Notes under the pieces: generated by a model
The model's database searches: none
What the model was told of the DNA's origin: nothing
Seen by the model: the letters and a program-made list of their open reading frames with translations, nothing else
Assembly: GCF_000280905.1 (NCBI RefSeq)
Contig: NZ_ALAP01000052.1
Coordinates: 62,001-126,000 of the forward strand
Direction of reading: 5' to 3'
From: Streptomyces sp. AA1529
GTDB taxonomy: Bacteria > Actinomycetota > Actinomycetes > Streptomycetales > Streptomycetaceae
DNA: 64,000 nt
Part shown: positions 1 through 8,653 of the stretch, piece after piece
Numbering within the stretch: the stretch's first letter is position 1
How the letters are laid out: every line of letters starts with the position of its first letter
Position numbers and translations under genes: made by a program

Positions 1-541
1 AGCCGCGGCCGCGCCGGTGTGCGGGGCGCAGCCGTCCGAAGAGTGCCGCGAGGGCGACCAGCAGGCGGAAGGCGGCGCGGCCCGCCGGTCCGTGCTCGTC
101 CCGGCGGGCTGTGATGCGGCCGCAGACCAGTGCGGCTCCGGCGTCGAGCGCGGCGCGCGCGGCGGCGGTCCAGCCGGGCCGGGGCAGGCAGTCGGCGTCG
201 GTGCGGGCGAGCTGTGTGGCGCCGTGCGCGATGGCGTGCCGGAATCCGGTGTCCACGGCGCATCCGACGCCTTTCTGCGGTTCGGTGACGACATGCACGG
301 GGAACGGCGCCCGCCGGGCGAAGTCGCGGGCGAGGCCGGCGGTGCCGTCGGTGGAGGCGTTGTCGACGACCAGGAGGGTGAAGTCCCGGTCGGTCTGGGC
401 CGCGAGCGCGGCCAGGGTGCCGGGCAGCCGCGCGGCCTCCTGGTGGGCGGGGACGACGACCCACAGCGCTCCGGCGGGCCGGGCCGCTGCCGCCGCCCGG
501 GCGGGCGGTGCGGGGGCCGGGGAGGATCGGTCCGGTGTCAT
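1..541 (-). CDS. GT2-family glycosyltransferase, 3' end off the window
   Basis: Partial gene; 180 codons are visible and the C-terminus lies beyond the left edge. After a 25-residue Ala/Pro-rich start comes the GT-A fold opening (WVVVPAHQEAARLPG), then DNASTDGT and RTDADCLP, which fit the nucleotide-sugar- and metal-binding motifs of GT2 enzymes. The family transfers a sugar from an NDP-sugar or polyprenyl-phosphate donor to a lipid, glycan or peptide acceptor; the acceptor cannot be told here. The ATG (541-539) overlaps the TGA of the upstream KAS III gene as ATGA, so the two are translationally coupled. That suggests a shared task, such as glycosylating or delivering a fatty-acyl product, but this is inference. 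Confidence 0.8.
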   Translation of the reverse strand, partial: MTPDRSSPAPAPPARAAAAARPAGALWVVVPAHQEAARLPGTLAALAAQTDRDFTLLVVDNASTDGTAGLARDFARRAPFPVHVVTEPQKGVGCAVDTGFRHAIAHGATQLARTDADCLPRPGWTAAARAALDAGAALVCGRITARRDEHGPAGRAAFRLLVALAALFGRLRPAHRRGRG

Positions 542-1575
542 GCCTGCTCCCAGACCATCGTCATGAGGCTGACGCCGCCGCCGAGGCCGACGAGGAGGAC
601 GCGGTCGCCGGGCTCCAGCCGGTCGTGGATCAGGTCCAGTTGGACGCCGAGGGTGGCGCTGGCGAGGTTGCCGAGTTCGGGCACGGTCACCACCAGCCGG
701 TCCCGGGGCACCCCGGTCAGCTCCACGAAGCGCTCCAGGTACGGCAGCGTCACCTGGTGGACGAGGATGTGCCGGAAGTCCTGCCACTCCAGCCCGGTGC
801 GGTGCCGCATCCGGTCCAGCACCGAGGTGCCGACCTTCTCGAACACGTCGCGCAGCTCGGCGCCGTCGCCGCGGAACCAGGTGTACTCGTCGCCGCGCGG
901 ATGGCGGGAGCCGCCGCCGGGTATCCCGCCGACGTCCCAGTGCTCGGAGCGGGTCTCGGTGCCGATGTCGAGGATGCCGCCGCCGGGCACGGGCTCCAGG
1001 ACCACGGCCGCACCGGCGTCGCCGAAGGTGTATCCGGCGAACACCTCCCGGAACCGGTCCAGGTCCGCGGGGGCGTGCTGCACGGCGCGGCTGGGGGTCT
1101 CCCCCGTGACGACGAGGGCCCGGTGCGCCCGGCCGGCCAGCAGCATGCCGCGGGCGAGGTCGATCCCGCCGACGAAGCTGTTGCAGGCGTTGGTGACGTC
1201 GAGCGCGTGCGCCCGGGAGCCCAGTGCGTGCTGCACGATGTGCGCGGTGGCGGGTTCGGCCACGTCGCGGGTGGCGGAGGCGAACAGGAGCAGGTCGATG
1301 TCCGGCGGGGCGAGCCCGGCCCGCTCCAGTGCCGTCCGGGCGGCGCGGACGGCCAGGGTGGAGGCGTACTCGCCGTCGGCGGCGACGCGGCGGGTCCGGA
1401 CGCCGGTGGCCCGCTCGATCATCCGCGGCGGAACCGGCAGGCCGCTGCGCGCGACGACGGTACGGCGGAGCTGCTCGGAGTCCACGATCCGCTCCGGCAG
1501 CGCCGCACCGACCCCCGTGATGCCCACGCCCGGTGCCGCGGCGGGCCGGTCGGCGCAGGTGCTGTGTATCCCCAT
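538..1575 (-). CDS. 3-oxoacyl-ACP synthase III (KAS III/FabH-like)
   Basis: A 345-residue thiolase-fold condensing enzyme of normal KAS III length. The Cys-His-Asn triad is present: Cys131 in TNACNSF, His273 in LVHQ, Asn303 in ELGNLASAT. Family members condense an acyl-CoA starter with malonyl-ACP or transfer acyl groups. It is not next to fabD/acpP/fabF, so it is probably not the housekeeping FabH but a specialised member acting with the coupled glycosyltransferase. No ribosome-binding site precedes the ATG at 1575. A TAACCT hexamer ends about 7 nt upstream on the coding strand, so the message may be leaderless, although no good -35 is visible. hutI ends 70 bp upstream, so read-through from the hut operon is possible. 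Confidence 0.82.
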   Translation of the reverse strand: MGIHSTCADRPAAAPGVGITGVGAALPERIVDSEQLRRTVVARSGLPVPPRMIERATGVRTRRVAADGEYASTLAVRAARTALERAGLAPPDIDLLLFASATRDVAEPATAHIVQHALGSRAHALDVTNACNSFVGGIDLARGMLLAGRAHRALVVTGETPSRAVQHAPADLDRFREVFAGYTFGDAGAAVVLEPVPGGGILDIGTETRSEHWDVGGIPGGGSRHPRGDEYTWFRGDGAELRDVFEKVGTSVLDRMRHRTGLEWQDFRHILVHQVTLPYLERFVELTGVPRDRLVVTVPELGNLASATLGVQLDLIHDRLEPGDRVLLVGLGGGVSLMTMVWEQA

Positions 1576-1611
1576 GCCCGGGAGGTTAGGAAGCCGGGGC
1601 GGGCGCGGACA

Positions 1612-1627
1612 TGAGTGCGGATACTCA
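1612..1627. promoter_or_regulatory. Inverted repeat TGAGT-N6-ACTCA upstream of the KAS III gene
   Basis: A perfect 5-bp dyad with a 6-nt spacer, about 37 bp upstream of the KAS III start and inside the 70-bp gap to hutI. The position suits an operator for a helix-turn-helix regulator. The arms are short, so chance occurrence is possible. Confidence 0.3.
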
Positions 1628-1645
1628 GGTGCCGGCGCCGGGTAC

Positions 1646-2842
1646 CTACCGGTTCCCGCGCACGCGCACGCCGCGCCGCCAGACGTCGGAGACGAGGGGG
1701 ACCCCCGGCCGGTAGGAGAGGTGGACGTGCGAGGGGGCGTCGAGCAGGGCGAGGTCGGCGCGGGCCCCGGGGGACAGCCGTCCGACGTCGGTGCGGCGCA
1801 GGGCGCGGGCGCCGCCCGCCGTCGCCGACCAGAGGGCTTCGTCGGGCGTCATGTTCATCTCCCGCACCGCCACCGCGATGCAGAACGGCATCGAGGAGGT
1901 GTACGAGGAGCCGGGGTTGCAGTCGGTGGACAGCGCGACGGTGACGCCCGCGTCCAGCAGCCGGCGCGCGTCCGGGTAGACGGCGCGGGTGGAGAACTCG
2001 CACCCCGGCAGCAGTGTGGCGACCGTGCTGCCCTGGGCCAGCGCGTCGATGTCCGCGCCGTCCAGGTGGGTGCAGTGGTCGGCGGAGGCGGCCTCCAGCT
2101 CGACGGCGAGCCGCACCCCGGGGCCGTGCGTCAGCTGGTTGGCGTGCACCCGGGGCACCAGCCCCTTGGCCCGGCCCGCGGTGAGGATGGCGCGCGACTG
2201 GTCCTCGTCGAAGGCGCCCTGCTCGCAGAAGACGTCCACCCAGCGCGCGTGGGGGGCGCACGCGTCGAGCATCTCCCCGGCCACGAGCGCGGTGTAGGCG
2301 TCGGGGTCGGCCGCGTACTCCGGCGGGACGATGTGGGCGCCGAGGTAGGTGACCTCCTCGACCCCGGCCTCGGCCGCCACCCGCAGCGCACGGGCCTCGT
2401 GCTGGGCCGTCAGCCCGTATCCGGACTTCGTCTCGACGGTCGTCGTGCCCTGGGCGGCCATCTCCGCCAGATGCGCCCCCAGGGTGGCCGCCAGTTCGGC
2501 GTCGGATGCCTCGCGGGTCGCCTGCACGGTGGTGCGGATGCCGCCGGCGGTGTAGGGGCGGCCCGACATGCGGGCGTTGAACTCCTGGGTGCGGTCGCCC
2601 GCGTAGAGCAGGTGGGAGTGGCTGTCGACGAATCCGGGGACGGCGGCCCGGCCGCCGGCGTCCACGGTCTCGTCGGCGGCGGGGGCCTCGCCGGTGGGTC
2701 CCACCCAGGCGATGTGGCCGTCCTCGACGACCAGGGCCGCGTTCTCGATCAGCCCGAGCGGGCTTCCGTCGCCCTGTGCGGGGTCGTTGGTGACGAGGCC
2801 GGCGAGGTTGGTGAGGGTGAAGGTGGCAGGCGGTCGGCTCAT
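1646..2842 (-). CDS. hutI: Imidazolonepropionase
   Basis: 398 residues. Hydrolyses 4-imidazolone-5-propanoate to N-formimidoyl-L-glutamate, the third step of histidine degradation. Amidohydrolase-superfamily signatures are in order: FVDSHSHLLYAGDR (metal-binding HxH), GTTTVETKSGYGL, GAHIVPPEY, VHANQLTHG, ADHCTHL and ALSTDCNPGS. The ATG at 2842 is preceded by AAGGA at proper spacing; the open frame extends much further upstream but has no homology there. It is the last gene of the hutU > M20 > hutF > hutI set, 77 bp after hutF. No hutH or classical hutG is in the window. Confidence 0.93.
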   Translation of the reverse strand: MSRPPATFTLTNLAGLVTNDPAQGDGSPLGLIENAALVVEDGHIAWVGPTGEAPAADETVDAGGRAAVPGFVDSHSHLLYAGDRTQEFNARMSGRPYTAGGIRTTVQATREASDAELAATLGAHLAEMAAQGTTTVETKSGYGLTAQHEARALRVAAEAGVEEVTYLGAHIVPPEYAADPDAYTALVAGEMLDACAPHARWVDVFCEQGAFDEDQSRAILTAGRAKGLVPRVHANQLTHGPGVRLAVELEAASADHCTHLDGADIDALAQGSTVATLLPGCEFSTRAVYPDARRLLDAGVTVALSTDCNPGSSYTSSMPFCIAVAVREMNMTPDEALWSATAGGARALRRTDVGRLSPGARADLALLDAPSHVHLSYRPGVPLVSDVWRRGVRVRGNR

Positions 2843-2919
2843 GGGGGTCGGTCCTTCGTCGCGGGAGGCACGGGCACGGGTCGGGCCGCGGCGCGGCTGT
2901 CGCGGGCGGAGTGCGGCGG

Positions 2920-4515
2920 TCAGGGGCGGAGTGCGGCGACGGCCCGGGCGAGGGCCTGGGGTACGGAGTCCAGGAGGGTGTGCGCGCCGTCCCGCACCAC
3001 CTCCCTGCCGCCGACGACCGTGTGGCGGACGTCGGCGGAGGTGGCGGCGAACACGGTCGTCTCGGCGGCCAGCCGTGCCACCGGCCCGGCGGTGCGCACC
3101 GAGTCGAGCGCGACGGTGGTGAAGTCGGCCGGCGCCCCGGTCTCCAGCCGGCCCGCCGCCGGCCGGCCGAGGGCGGTGTGCCCGCCCGCGGCGGCGGCCC
3201 GCAGCAGTTGGCCCGCCGTCCAGTGGCCGCGGGTGCGGCTGGCGAGCCGCTCGTCGAGCTCCAGCGCGCGGGCCTCCTCGAACAGGTCGATCACGGCGTG
3301 GCTGTCGCTGCCCAGCGACAGCGCGCACCCGGCGCGTTCGAGGGCGGGGGCCGGTCCGATGCCGTCGGCGAGGTCGCGTTCGGTGGTCGGGCACATGCAC
3401 ACACCGGTGCCCGAGCCGCCGAGCAGCCGGATGTCGTCCGGCGTCAGATGGGTGGCGTGCACGGCGGTGGTCCGCGCGCCCAGCACCCCGTGCTCGTCGA
3501 GCAGCGCGGCCGGGGTGCGGCCGTGGGCGCCGCGGCACGCCTCGTTCTCCGCGACCTGCTCGGACAGGTGGACGTGCAGCGGCGCGTCCCGCTGCCGGGC
3601 CCACTCGGCGACGGTGTGCAGCTCCCGGGCGGGCACGGCACGCACGGAGTGCACCGCGGCACCGACGCGCGCGTGGTCGCCCTGCGGGGTGAAGGCGGCG
3701 GCGCGTTCGGCCCACGCCTCCGCGCTGCCGTCGCTGAAGCGCTGCTGCTGCCGGGTGGGCGGTTCGCCGCGGCCGTCCTTGCCGATTCCGGCGGCGAGGT
3801 AGGCGGTGTCCAGCAGGGTGATGCGGATGCCCGCGTCGGCCGCGGCCGCGACCAGCGCGTGGCTCATGGCGTTGGGGTCGTCGTAGCGTGCGCCGCCCGG
3901 CGCGTGGTGCAGGTAGTGGAACTCTCCCACGCAGGTGATCCCGGCCAGCGCCATCTCGGCGTACACGGCCCGGGCCAGCGTGTAGTAGCTGTCCGGGGTG
4001 AGCAGCGCCGCCGTCCGGTACATGGTGTCGCGCCACGTCCAGAAGGTGCCCGAGCCGACCTGGACGGTGCCGCGCAGGGCGCGGTGGAACGCGTGCGAGT
4101 GGGCGTTCGCCAGTCCGGGCAGGGTCAGTCCGCGCAGCACGACGGCTCCGGGCGGCGGCGCCGGGACGCCGGTGCGGACGGCGCCGAACCGGCCCTGCGC
4201 GGTCACCTCCAGGACGACGTGCGGCTCGACGGTGCCGTTGAGCCAGGCGTTCTCGCACCAGTAGACCTTCGCGGCGGGGGCGCCGCCGGGGTCGGGGCCG
4301 GTCGCCCCGGGGTGCGGCCCGGCCGCCGCGGCCGGCGTCGCCGCGGTCCTGCGCGAGGCGGTCGCCCCGGCCTCGGTCTTCCCCGCGGCGGGGGCTCCCG
4401 GCCCGGCCGGTCCCCGCCCTGCGGTCCCGTTCCCGGCCGGCCCGTTCCCGGGGTCTTGCGCGCCGGTCGGCGCCGTTCGCCGCCCGGTCGGGGGCGTCCG
4501 CGTCTCGGTCGTCAC
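2920..4515 (-). CDS. hutF: Formimidoylglutamate deiminase (iminohydrolase)
   Basis: 531 codons from the GTG at 4515, which overlaps the upstream stop as GTGA. Amidohydrolase motifs: ANAHSHAFHRALRG (metal ligands), LHVHLSEQ, VHATHLT and LGSDSHAVIDLFEEAR. HutF converts N-formimidoyl-L-glutamate to N-formyl-L-glutamate and ammonia, so this organism uses the five-enzyme (formylglutamate) branch. About 80 N-terminal residues are low-complexity Pro/Ala/Gly/Thr before the conserved WCENAWLNG. Either this is a disordered extension or translation starts later, but the stop-start overlap favours the listed start. Confidence 0.9.
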   Translation of the reverse strand: MTTETRTPPTGRRTAPTGAQDPGNGPAGNGTAGRGPAGPGAPAAGKTEAGATASRRTAATPAAAAGPHPGATGPDPGGAPAAKVYWCENAWLNGTVEPHVVLEVTAQGRFGAVRTGVPAPPPGAVVLRGLTLPGLANAHSHAFHRALRGTVQVGSGTFWTWRDTMYRTAALLTPDSYYTLARAVYAEMALAGITCVGEFHYLHHAPGGARYDDPNAMSHALVAAAADAGIRITLLDTAYLAAGIGKDGRGEPPTRQQQRFSDGSAEAWAERAAAFTPQGDHARVGAAVHSVRAVPARELHTVAEWARQRDAPLHVHLSEQVAENEACRGAHGRTPAALLDEHGVLGARTTAVHATHLTPDDIRLLGGSGTGVCMCPTTERDLADGIGPAPALERAGCALSLGSDSHAVIDLFEEARALELDERLASRTRGHWTAGQLLRAAAAGGHTALGRPAAGRLETGAPADFTTVALDSVRTAGPVARLAAETTVFAATSADVRHTVVGGREVVRDGAHTLLDSVPQALARAVAALRP

Positions 4516-5834
4516 AGCAGACCTTCCAGTACGTCGGCGAGCGCGGTCACGCCCGCCGCGCAGTCGTCCTCCTCCGCGAACTCGGCGGGCGAGTGCGAGA
4601 CACCGGTCGGGTTGCGGACATACAGCATGGCCGTGGGCACCGAAGCGGACAAAATACCCGCGTCGTGTCCGGCCCCGGTGGGCAGCACCGGCACCTCGCC
4701 GCCGAGCAGGGCCCGGACCCGGTCGCGCAGCGCGTGGTCGAACTCGACCAGCGGCGTCGCGGACTCCCCGGTGACCTCGACGTGCACGCCGTCCCGCCCG
4801 CCCCGCTCCCCGGCGGCGCGTTCGATCTCGGCGACGACGCTCTCCAGCGTTCCCGCGTCCGGGGCCCGCGCGTCGAGCCAGCCGCTGACCCGGGACGGGA
4901 TGGCGTTCACCCCGTTCGGCTCCACGGCCACCCGGCCGAAGGTGGCCAGCGCGCCCGCCAGCCGCGCCTTCTTGCGGGCCGCCAGCACGGTGTTGGCGTA
5001 GGTGAGCATCGGATCCCGGCGGTCCTCCAGCCGGGTGGTGCCCGCGTGGTTGGCCTCGCCCCGGAAGTCGAACCGCCAGCGGCCGTGCGGCCAGATCGCC
5101 GACGCGACGGCCACCGGGTGCGCGGTCTCGGCCAGCGCCCGGCCCTGCTCGATGTGCAGTTCGACGAACGCGCCGATCCGCGCCAGGCGCTCGGGGTCGG
5201 GGCCGAGCGTCCCGGGGTCCTGCCCGGCCGCCTCCATGGCCTGGGCGAGCGTCACCCCGTCGGCGTCCCGCAGCGCATGCGCACCCTGCCGGGACAGCGC
5301 GCCGCTCGCCAGGCGGGAGCCCACGCAGGCCAGTCCGAAGCGGGCCCCTTCCTCGTCGGCGAAGTTGACGATGGCCAGCGGCCGGGTGAAGGCCGTGCCC
5401 CGGGCCCGGAGCTCGTCGTGTGCGGCGAGGGCCGACAGCACACCAAGCGGGCCGTCGAAGGCGCCGCCGTCGGGGACGGAGTCCAGGTGCGACCCGGTCA
5501 CCACCGCGTCACCCGCGGAGCCGCCCCCGGACCCGGCGCCGGCCGCCTCGGGATCGGGCCCGGCCCAGGCCCACTGGTTGCCGTTCCGGTCGACCTCGTA
5601 GGCCAGCCCCCGGACCGCGGCCTGCTCCCGGAACCACTCCCGGCACTCCAGGTCGGGCCCCGTCCACGCGAAGCGGCGGTACCCGCCCGCCGCCGACCGC
5701 CCCAGCGGCAGCAGTTCCCGCCACATCTGCCGGAACGAGGGCGGCGGACCGCCGTCCCCCGCCGGGTGCGGCACCGGACCCGGCGCGGCCCCGACGGCTC
5801 CCGCGGACCCGGCAGCCCCCTCGTCGGCTCCCAT
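4512..5834 (-). CDS. M20-family amidohydrolase (allantoate/N-carbamoyl type), probable N-formylglutamate deformylase
   Basis: 440 residues. Zinc-ligand motifs of the M20 amidase group are visible: GSHLDSVPDGGAFDG, NFADEEGARFG, VELHIEQGR and a C-terminal VSHSPAEF, with a dimerisation domain between. By sequence it belongs with allantoate amidohydrolases and N-carbamoyl-amino-acid hydrolases. It sits inside the hut operon, with its ATG in a TGATG overlap with hutU and its stop in a GTGA overlap with hutF. The pathway needs an N-formyl-L-glutamate hydrolase at this point and no HutG homologue is visible, so it most likely hydrolyses formylglutamate to glutamate and formate. The substrate is inferred from context. 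Confidence 0.8.
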   Translation of the reverse strand: MGADEGAAGSAGAVGAAPGPVPHPAGDGGPPPSFRQMWRELLPLGRSAAGGYRRFAWTGPDLECREWFREQAAVRGLAYEVDRNGNQWAWAGPDPEAAGAGSGGGSAGDAVVTGSHLDSVPDGGAFDGPLGVLSALAAHDELRARGTAFTRPLAIVNFADEEGARFGLACVGSRLASGALSRQGAHALRDADGVTLAQAMEAAGQDPGTLGPDPERLARIGAFVELHIEQGRALAETAHPVAVASAIWPHGRWRFDFRGEANHAGTTRLEDRRDPMLTYANTVLAARKKARLAGALATFGRVAVEPNGVNAIPSRVSGWLDARAPDAGTLESVVAEIERAAGERGGRDGVHVEVTGESATPLVEFDHALRDRVRALLGGEVPVLPTGAGHDAGILSASVPTAMLYVRNPTGVSHSPAEFAEEDDCAAGVTALADVLEGLL

Positions 5835-7504
5835 CAGGCGTCCCCCTCGCGCATCGGGACCCGCACGCCGCGCTCCGCGGCGACGGCCTCCGCCTCCGGG
5901 TACCCGGCGTCCACGTGCCGGATCACGCCCGTGCCGGGGTCGTTGGTCAGCACCCGGCGCAGCTTCTCGCCCGCGAGGGCCGTGCCGTCGGCGACGGTGA
6001 CCTGGCCGGCGTGCAGCGAGCGGCCCATGCCGACCCCGCCCCCGTGGTGCAGGGAGACCCAGGTGGCGCCGGAGGCGACGTTGAGCATGGCGTTGAGCAT
6101 GGGCCAGTCGGCGATGGCGTCGGAGCCGTCCCGCATGGCCTCGGTCTCGCGGTACGGCGAGGCCACCGAGCCGCAGTCCAGGTGGTCGCGGCCGAGTACG
6201 AGCGGCGCCGCCAGTTCCCCGGCGGCGACCATGTCGTTGAACCGCTCGCCGGCCGCGGCCCGCTCGCCGTAGCCGAGCCAGCAGATCCGCGCCGGGAGCC
6301 CCTGGTAGTGCACGCGCTCACCGGCCAGTTTCAGCCAGCGGGCGAGCGAGTCGTTCTCCGGGAAGAGGTCGAGCAGGGCGCGGTCGGTGGCGGCGATGTC
6401 GGCGGGGTCGCCGGAGAGGGCGGCCCAGCGGAAGGGGCCCTTGCCCTCGCAGAAGAGGGGCCGGATGTAGGCGGGGACGAAGCCGGGAAAGTCGAACGCG
6501 CGTGCGTACCCGGCGAGCCGGGCCTCGCCGCGCAGGGAGTTGCCGTAGTCGAAGACCTCGGCGCCCGCGTCCTGGAAGCCGACCATCGCCGCCACGTGCG
6601 CGGCCATCGACTCGCGTGCCCGGAGGGTGAAGTCGGCGGGCTTCTCGGCGGCGTAGGCGGCCATGTCGGCGAAGTCGACACCGGCGGGCAGATAGGCGAG
6701 CGGGTCGTGCGCGGAGGTCTGGTCGGTGACGATGTCGATCGGCGCGCCGTCGGCCAGCATCCGGGGCAGCACCTCGGCGGCGTTGCCGAGCAGGCCGATG
6801 GAGAGCGGGCGGCGCGCGTCCCGGGCCTCGACGGCGAGCCGCAGCGCGTCCGCGGCGTTCTCGGCCCGGACGTCGAGGTAGCCGTGTTCGATGCGGCGGG
6901 CGATCCGCGAGGGGTCGCACTCGACCACCACCGCGACACCGTCGTTCATGGTGACGGCGAGCGGCTGGGCGCCGCCCATCCCGCCGAGCCCGGCGGTCAG
7001 GGTGATCGTTCCGGCGAGGGTGCCGCCGAATTTCTTCGCCGCGACCGCCGCGAACGTCTCGTAGGTGCCCTGGAGGATGCCCTGGGTGCCGATGTAGATC
7101 CACGAACCGGCGGTCATCTGGCCGTACATGGTCAGACCGAGCTGCTCCAGCCGCCGGAACTCCTCCCAGTTGGCCCAGTCGCCGACCAGGTTGGAGTTGG
7201 CGATCAGCACCCGCGGCGCCCACTCGTGGGTGGTCAGCACCCCGACGGGGCGCCCGGACTGGACGAGCATCGTCTCGTCGCCGCGGAGGGTGCGCAGGGT
7301 GCGCAGCATCGCGTCGAAGGACGTCCAGTCGCGGGCGGCCTTGCCGGTGCCGCCGTAGACGACGAGTTCGTCGGGGTGCTCGGCGACCTCGGGGTCGAGG
7401 TTGTTCTGCAGCATCCGCAGCGCGGCCTCCTGCTGCCATCCGAGCGCGCTCAGCTCGCTGCCGCGTGGTGCCCTGACCGGGCGCGGTCCTGCGGTGCTGG
7501 TCAT
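5834..7504 (-). CDS. hutU: Urocanate hydratase
   Basis: 556 residues, the usual urocanase length. Converts urocanate to imidazolonepropionate with tightly bound NAD+ acting as electrophile. Visible signatures: YGGTGKAARDW near the N-terminus, the glycine-rich dinucleotide loop GLGGMGGAQPLA, FCEGKGPFRW, and the catalytic-loop region ICWLGYGERA with its cysteine. The ATG at 7504 (TSTAGPRP follows) has a strong GAGGAG. An upstream in-frame start at 7558 lacks support. It is the first gene of the operon, directly behind the 7587-7625 operator. Confidence 0.94.
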   Translation of the reverse strand: MTSTAGPRPVRAPRGSELSALGWQQEAALRMLQNNLDPEVAEHPDELVVYGGTGKAARDWTSFDAMLRTLRTLRGDETMLVQSGRPVGVLTTHEWAPRVLIANSNLVGDWANWEEFRRLEQLGLTMYGQMTAGSWIYIGTQGILQGTYETFAAVAAKKFGGTLAGTITLTAGLGGMGGAQPLAVTMNDGVAVVVECDPSRIARRIEHGYLDVRAENAADALRLAVEARDARRPLSIGLLGNAAEVLPRMLADGAPIDIVTDQTSAHDPLAYLPAGVDFADMAAYAAEKPADFTLRARESMAAHVAAMVGFQDAGAEVFDYGNSLRGEARLAGYARAFDFPGFVPAYIRPLFCEGKGPFRWAALSGDPADIAATDRALLDLFPENDSLARWLKLAGERVHYQGLPARICWLGYGERAAAGERFNDMVAAGELAAPLVLGRDHLDCGSVASPYRETEAMRDGSDAIADWPMLNAMLNVASGATWVSLHHGGGVGMGRSLHAGQVTVADGTALAGEKLRRVLTNDPGTGVIRHVDAGYPEAEAVAAERGVRVPMREGDA

Positions 7505-7586
7505 GTGGCCCTGCCTCCTCGACTCGCGGCGTACGCGCGCGCCGGGCGTGCCGCGCACTCCGGGGGCGTACGCGCACTCAGTGGTC

Positions 7587-7625
7587 GCGTATCGAATCTA
7601 TTCACCAACGATACGCATTGAATAG
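7587..7625. promoter_or_regulatory. hut operator/promoter: two interleaved inverted repeats with 14-nt spacers
   Basis: GCGTATCG (7587-7594) pairs with CGATACGC (7609-7616), and CTATTCA (7598-7604) pairs with TGAATAG (7619-7625). Both dyads are perfect and both have 14-nt spacers, offset by 11 bp (about one helical turn). The block is unusually AT-rich and lies 83 bp upstream of hutU in the 7505-7830 gap shared with the divergent DJ-1-like gene. It probably binds the hut regulator, which is not encoded beside it. The rest of this gap (7505-7586, 7626-7820) is GC-rich and shows nothing else. Confidence 0.55.
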
Positions 7626-7830
7626 TTCTAGTCAACGGGTCCGTGCGGCCACCCGGGAGTCCGCCACGCCCCCGGCCACCCGCGGACCGCGGCGACCGGA
7701 CCGCGCCGGACCGGCGGACTGCGGCGGCCAGGGGACGGGACGGGCTCGCCCGGTGGCGTCAGCGGCCATGGCGGCCCGGCGCGGCCTACGGTCGTCCAGT
7801 AGCCCTCCCCCGCAGCCCCCGGAGAACGAC

Positions 7831-8544
7831 ATGACGCAGATCCTTTTCGTGCTGACCGGCGCCCGGCACTGGACGCTCGCCGACGGCACCCAGCACCCCA
7901 CCGGCTTCTGGGCGGACGAGGCCGTCGCCCCCTACGAGGCGTTCACCGCGGTGGGCCACGAGGTCGTCGTCGCCACCCCCGGCGGAGTCGTGCCCGCCGT
8001 CGACGAGGCCAGCCTGTCCGCCGACGCGAACGGCGGACAGGACAACGCCGACCGGGTCGCGGCCGGACTGGAGTCCTTCACCGCGCTGGGCCACCCGCTG
8101 AGCATCGAGGACGTGCGGATCGACAGCGCCGGCGGCCCGGCCGGATTCGACGCCGTCTTCTACCCGGGCGGGCACGGCCCGATGGAGGACCTGGCGACCG
8201 ACTCCGACTCCGGCACCCTGCTGGTGCGCACCCTGGCCTCCGGCAGGCCGCTCGGCGTGGTCTGCCACGGCCCCGCCGCACTGTTGGCCGCCCACACCCA
8301 GGAGGGCGCCAACGCCGTGCACGGCTACCGGCTCACCGGCTTCACCAACGCGGAGGAGCGCATGACGGGACTGGCCGACAAGGCCAAGTGGCTGCTCCAG
8401 GACCGGCTCGTCGAGGCCGGGGCGCACTTCGACGCGGGCGAGCCGTGGGCCCCGCACGTGGTGGTCGACCACAACCTGGTGACCGGCCAGAACCCCGCGT
8501 CGGCCGGTCCGGTGGCCGCCGAACTGATCAAGATGCTCGGCTGA
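7831..8544 (+). CDS. DJ-1/PfpI-family class I glutamine amidotransferase-like protein
   Basis: 237 residues. The nucleophile elbow GVVCHGPAAL carries the conserved cysteine (Cys145), with a preceding YPGGHGPMEDL loop and an early acidic residue, the DJ-1/Hsp31 layout. Members act as glyoxalase III/deglycase or redox-stress chaperones on methylglyoxal damage. The ATG at 7831 has GGAG at 7821; the open frame upstream of it is not conserved. Single gene, divergent from hutU, not obviously part of an operon. Confidence 0.85.
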   Translation: MTQILFVLTGARHWTLADGTQHPTGFWADEAVAPYEAFTAVGHEVVVATPGGVVPAVDEASLSADANGGQDNADRVAAGLESFTALGHPLSIEDVRIDSAGGPAGFDAVFYPGGHGPMEDLATDSDSGTLLVRTLASGRPLGVVCHGPAALLAAHTQEGANAVHGYRLTGFTNAEERMTGLADKAKWLLQDRLVEAGAHFDAGEPWAPHVVVDHNLVTGQNPASAGPVAAELIKMLG

Positions 8545-8653
8545 GCCCGCACCCGCGGCATCCCCGGGCTCCGGGCTCCGGGCTCCGGATTCCGAGGGCC
8601 CGAGGTGCGGCGCCGCCGACCGGCGGCGCCGTCGCACGGCTCGCCGCCGCGGG

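Noticed and set aside
17..3802. Very long open frame on the plus strand opposite the KAS III and hut genes
   Set aside because: Composition artefact of high GC at third positions; the minus-strand genes have full motif sets and ribosome-binding sites.
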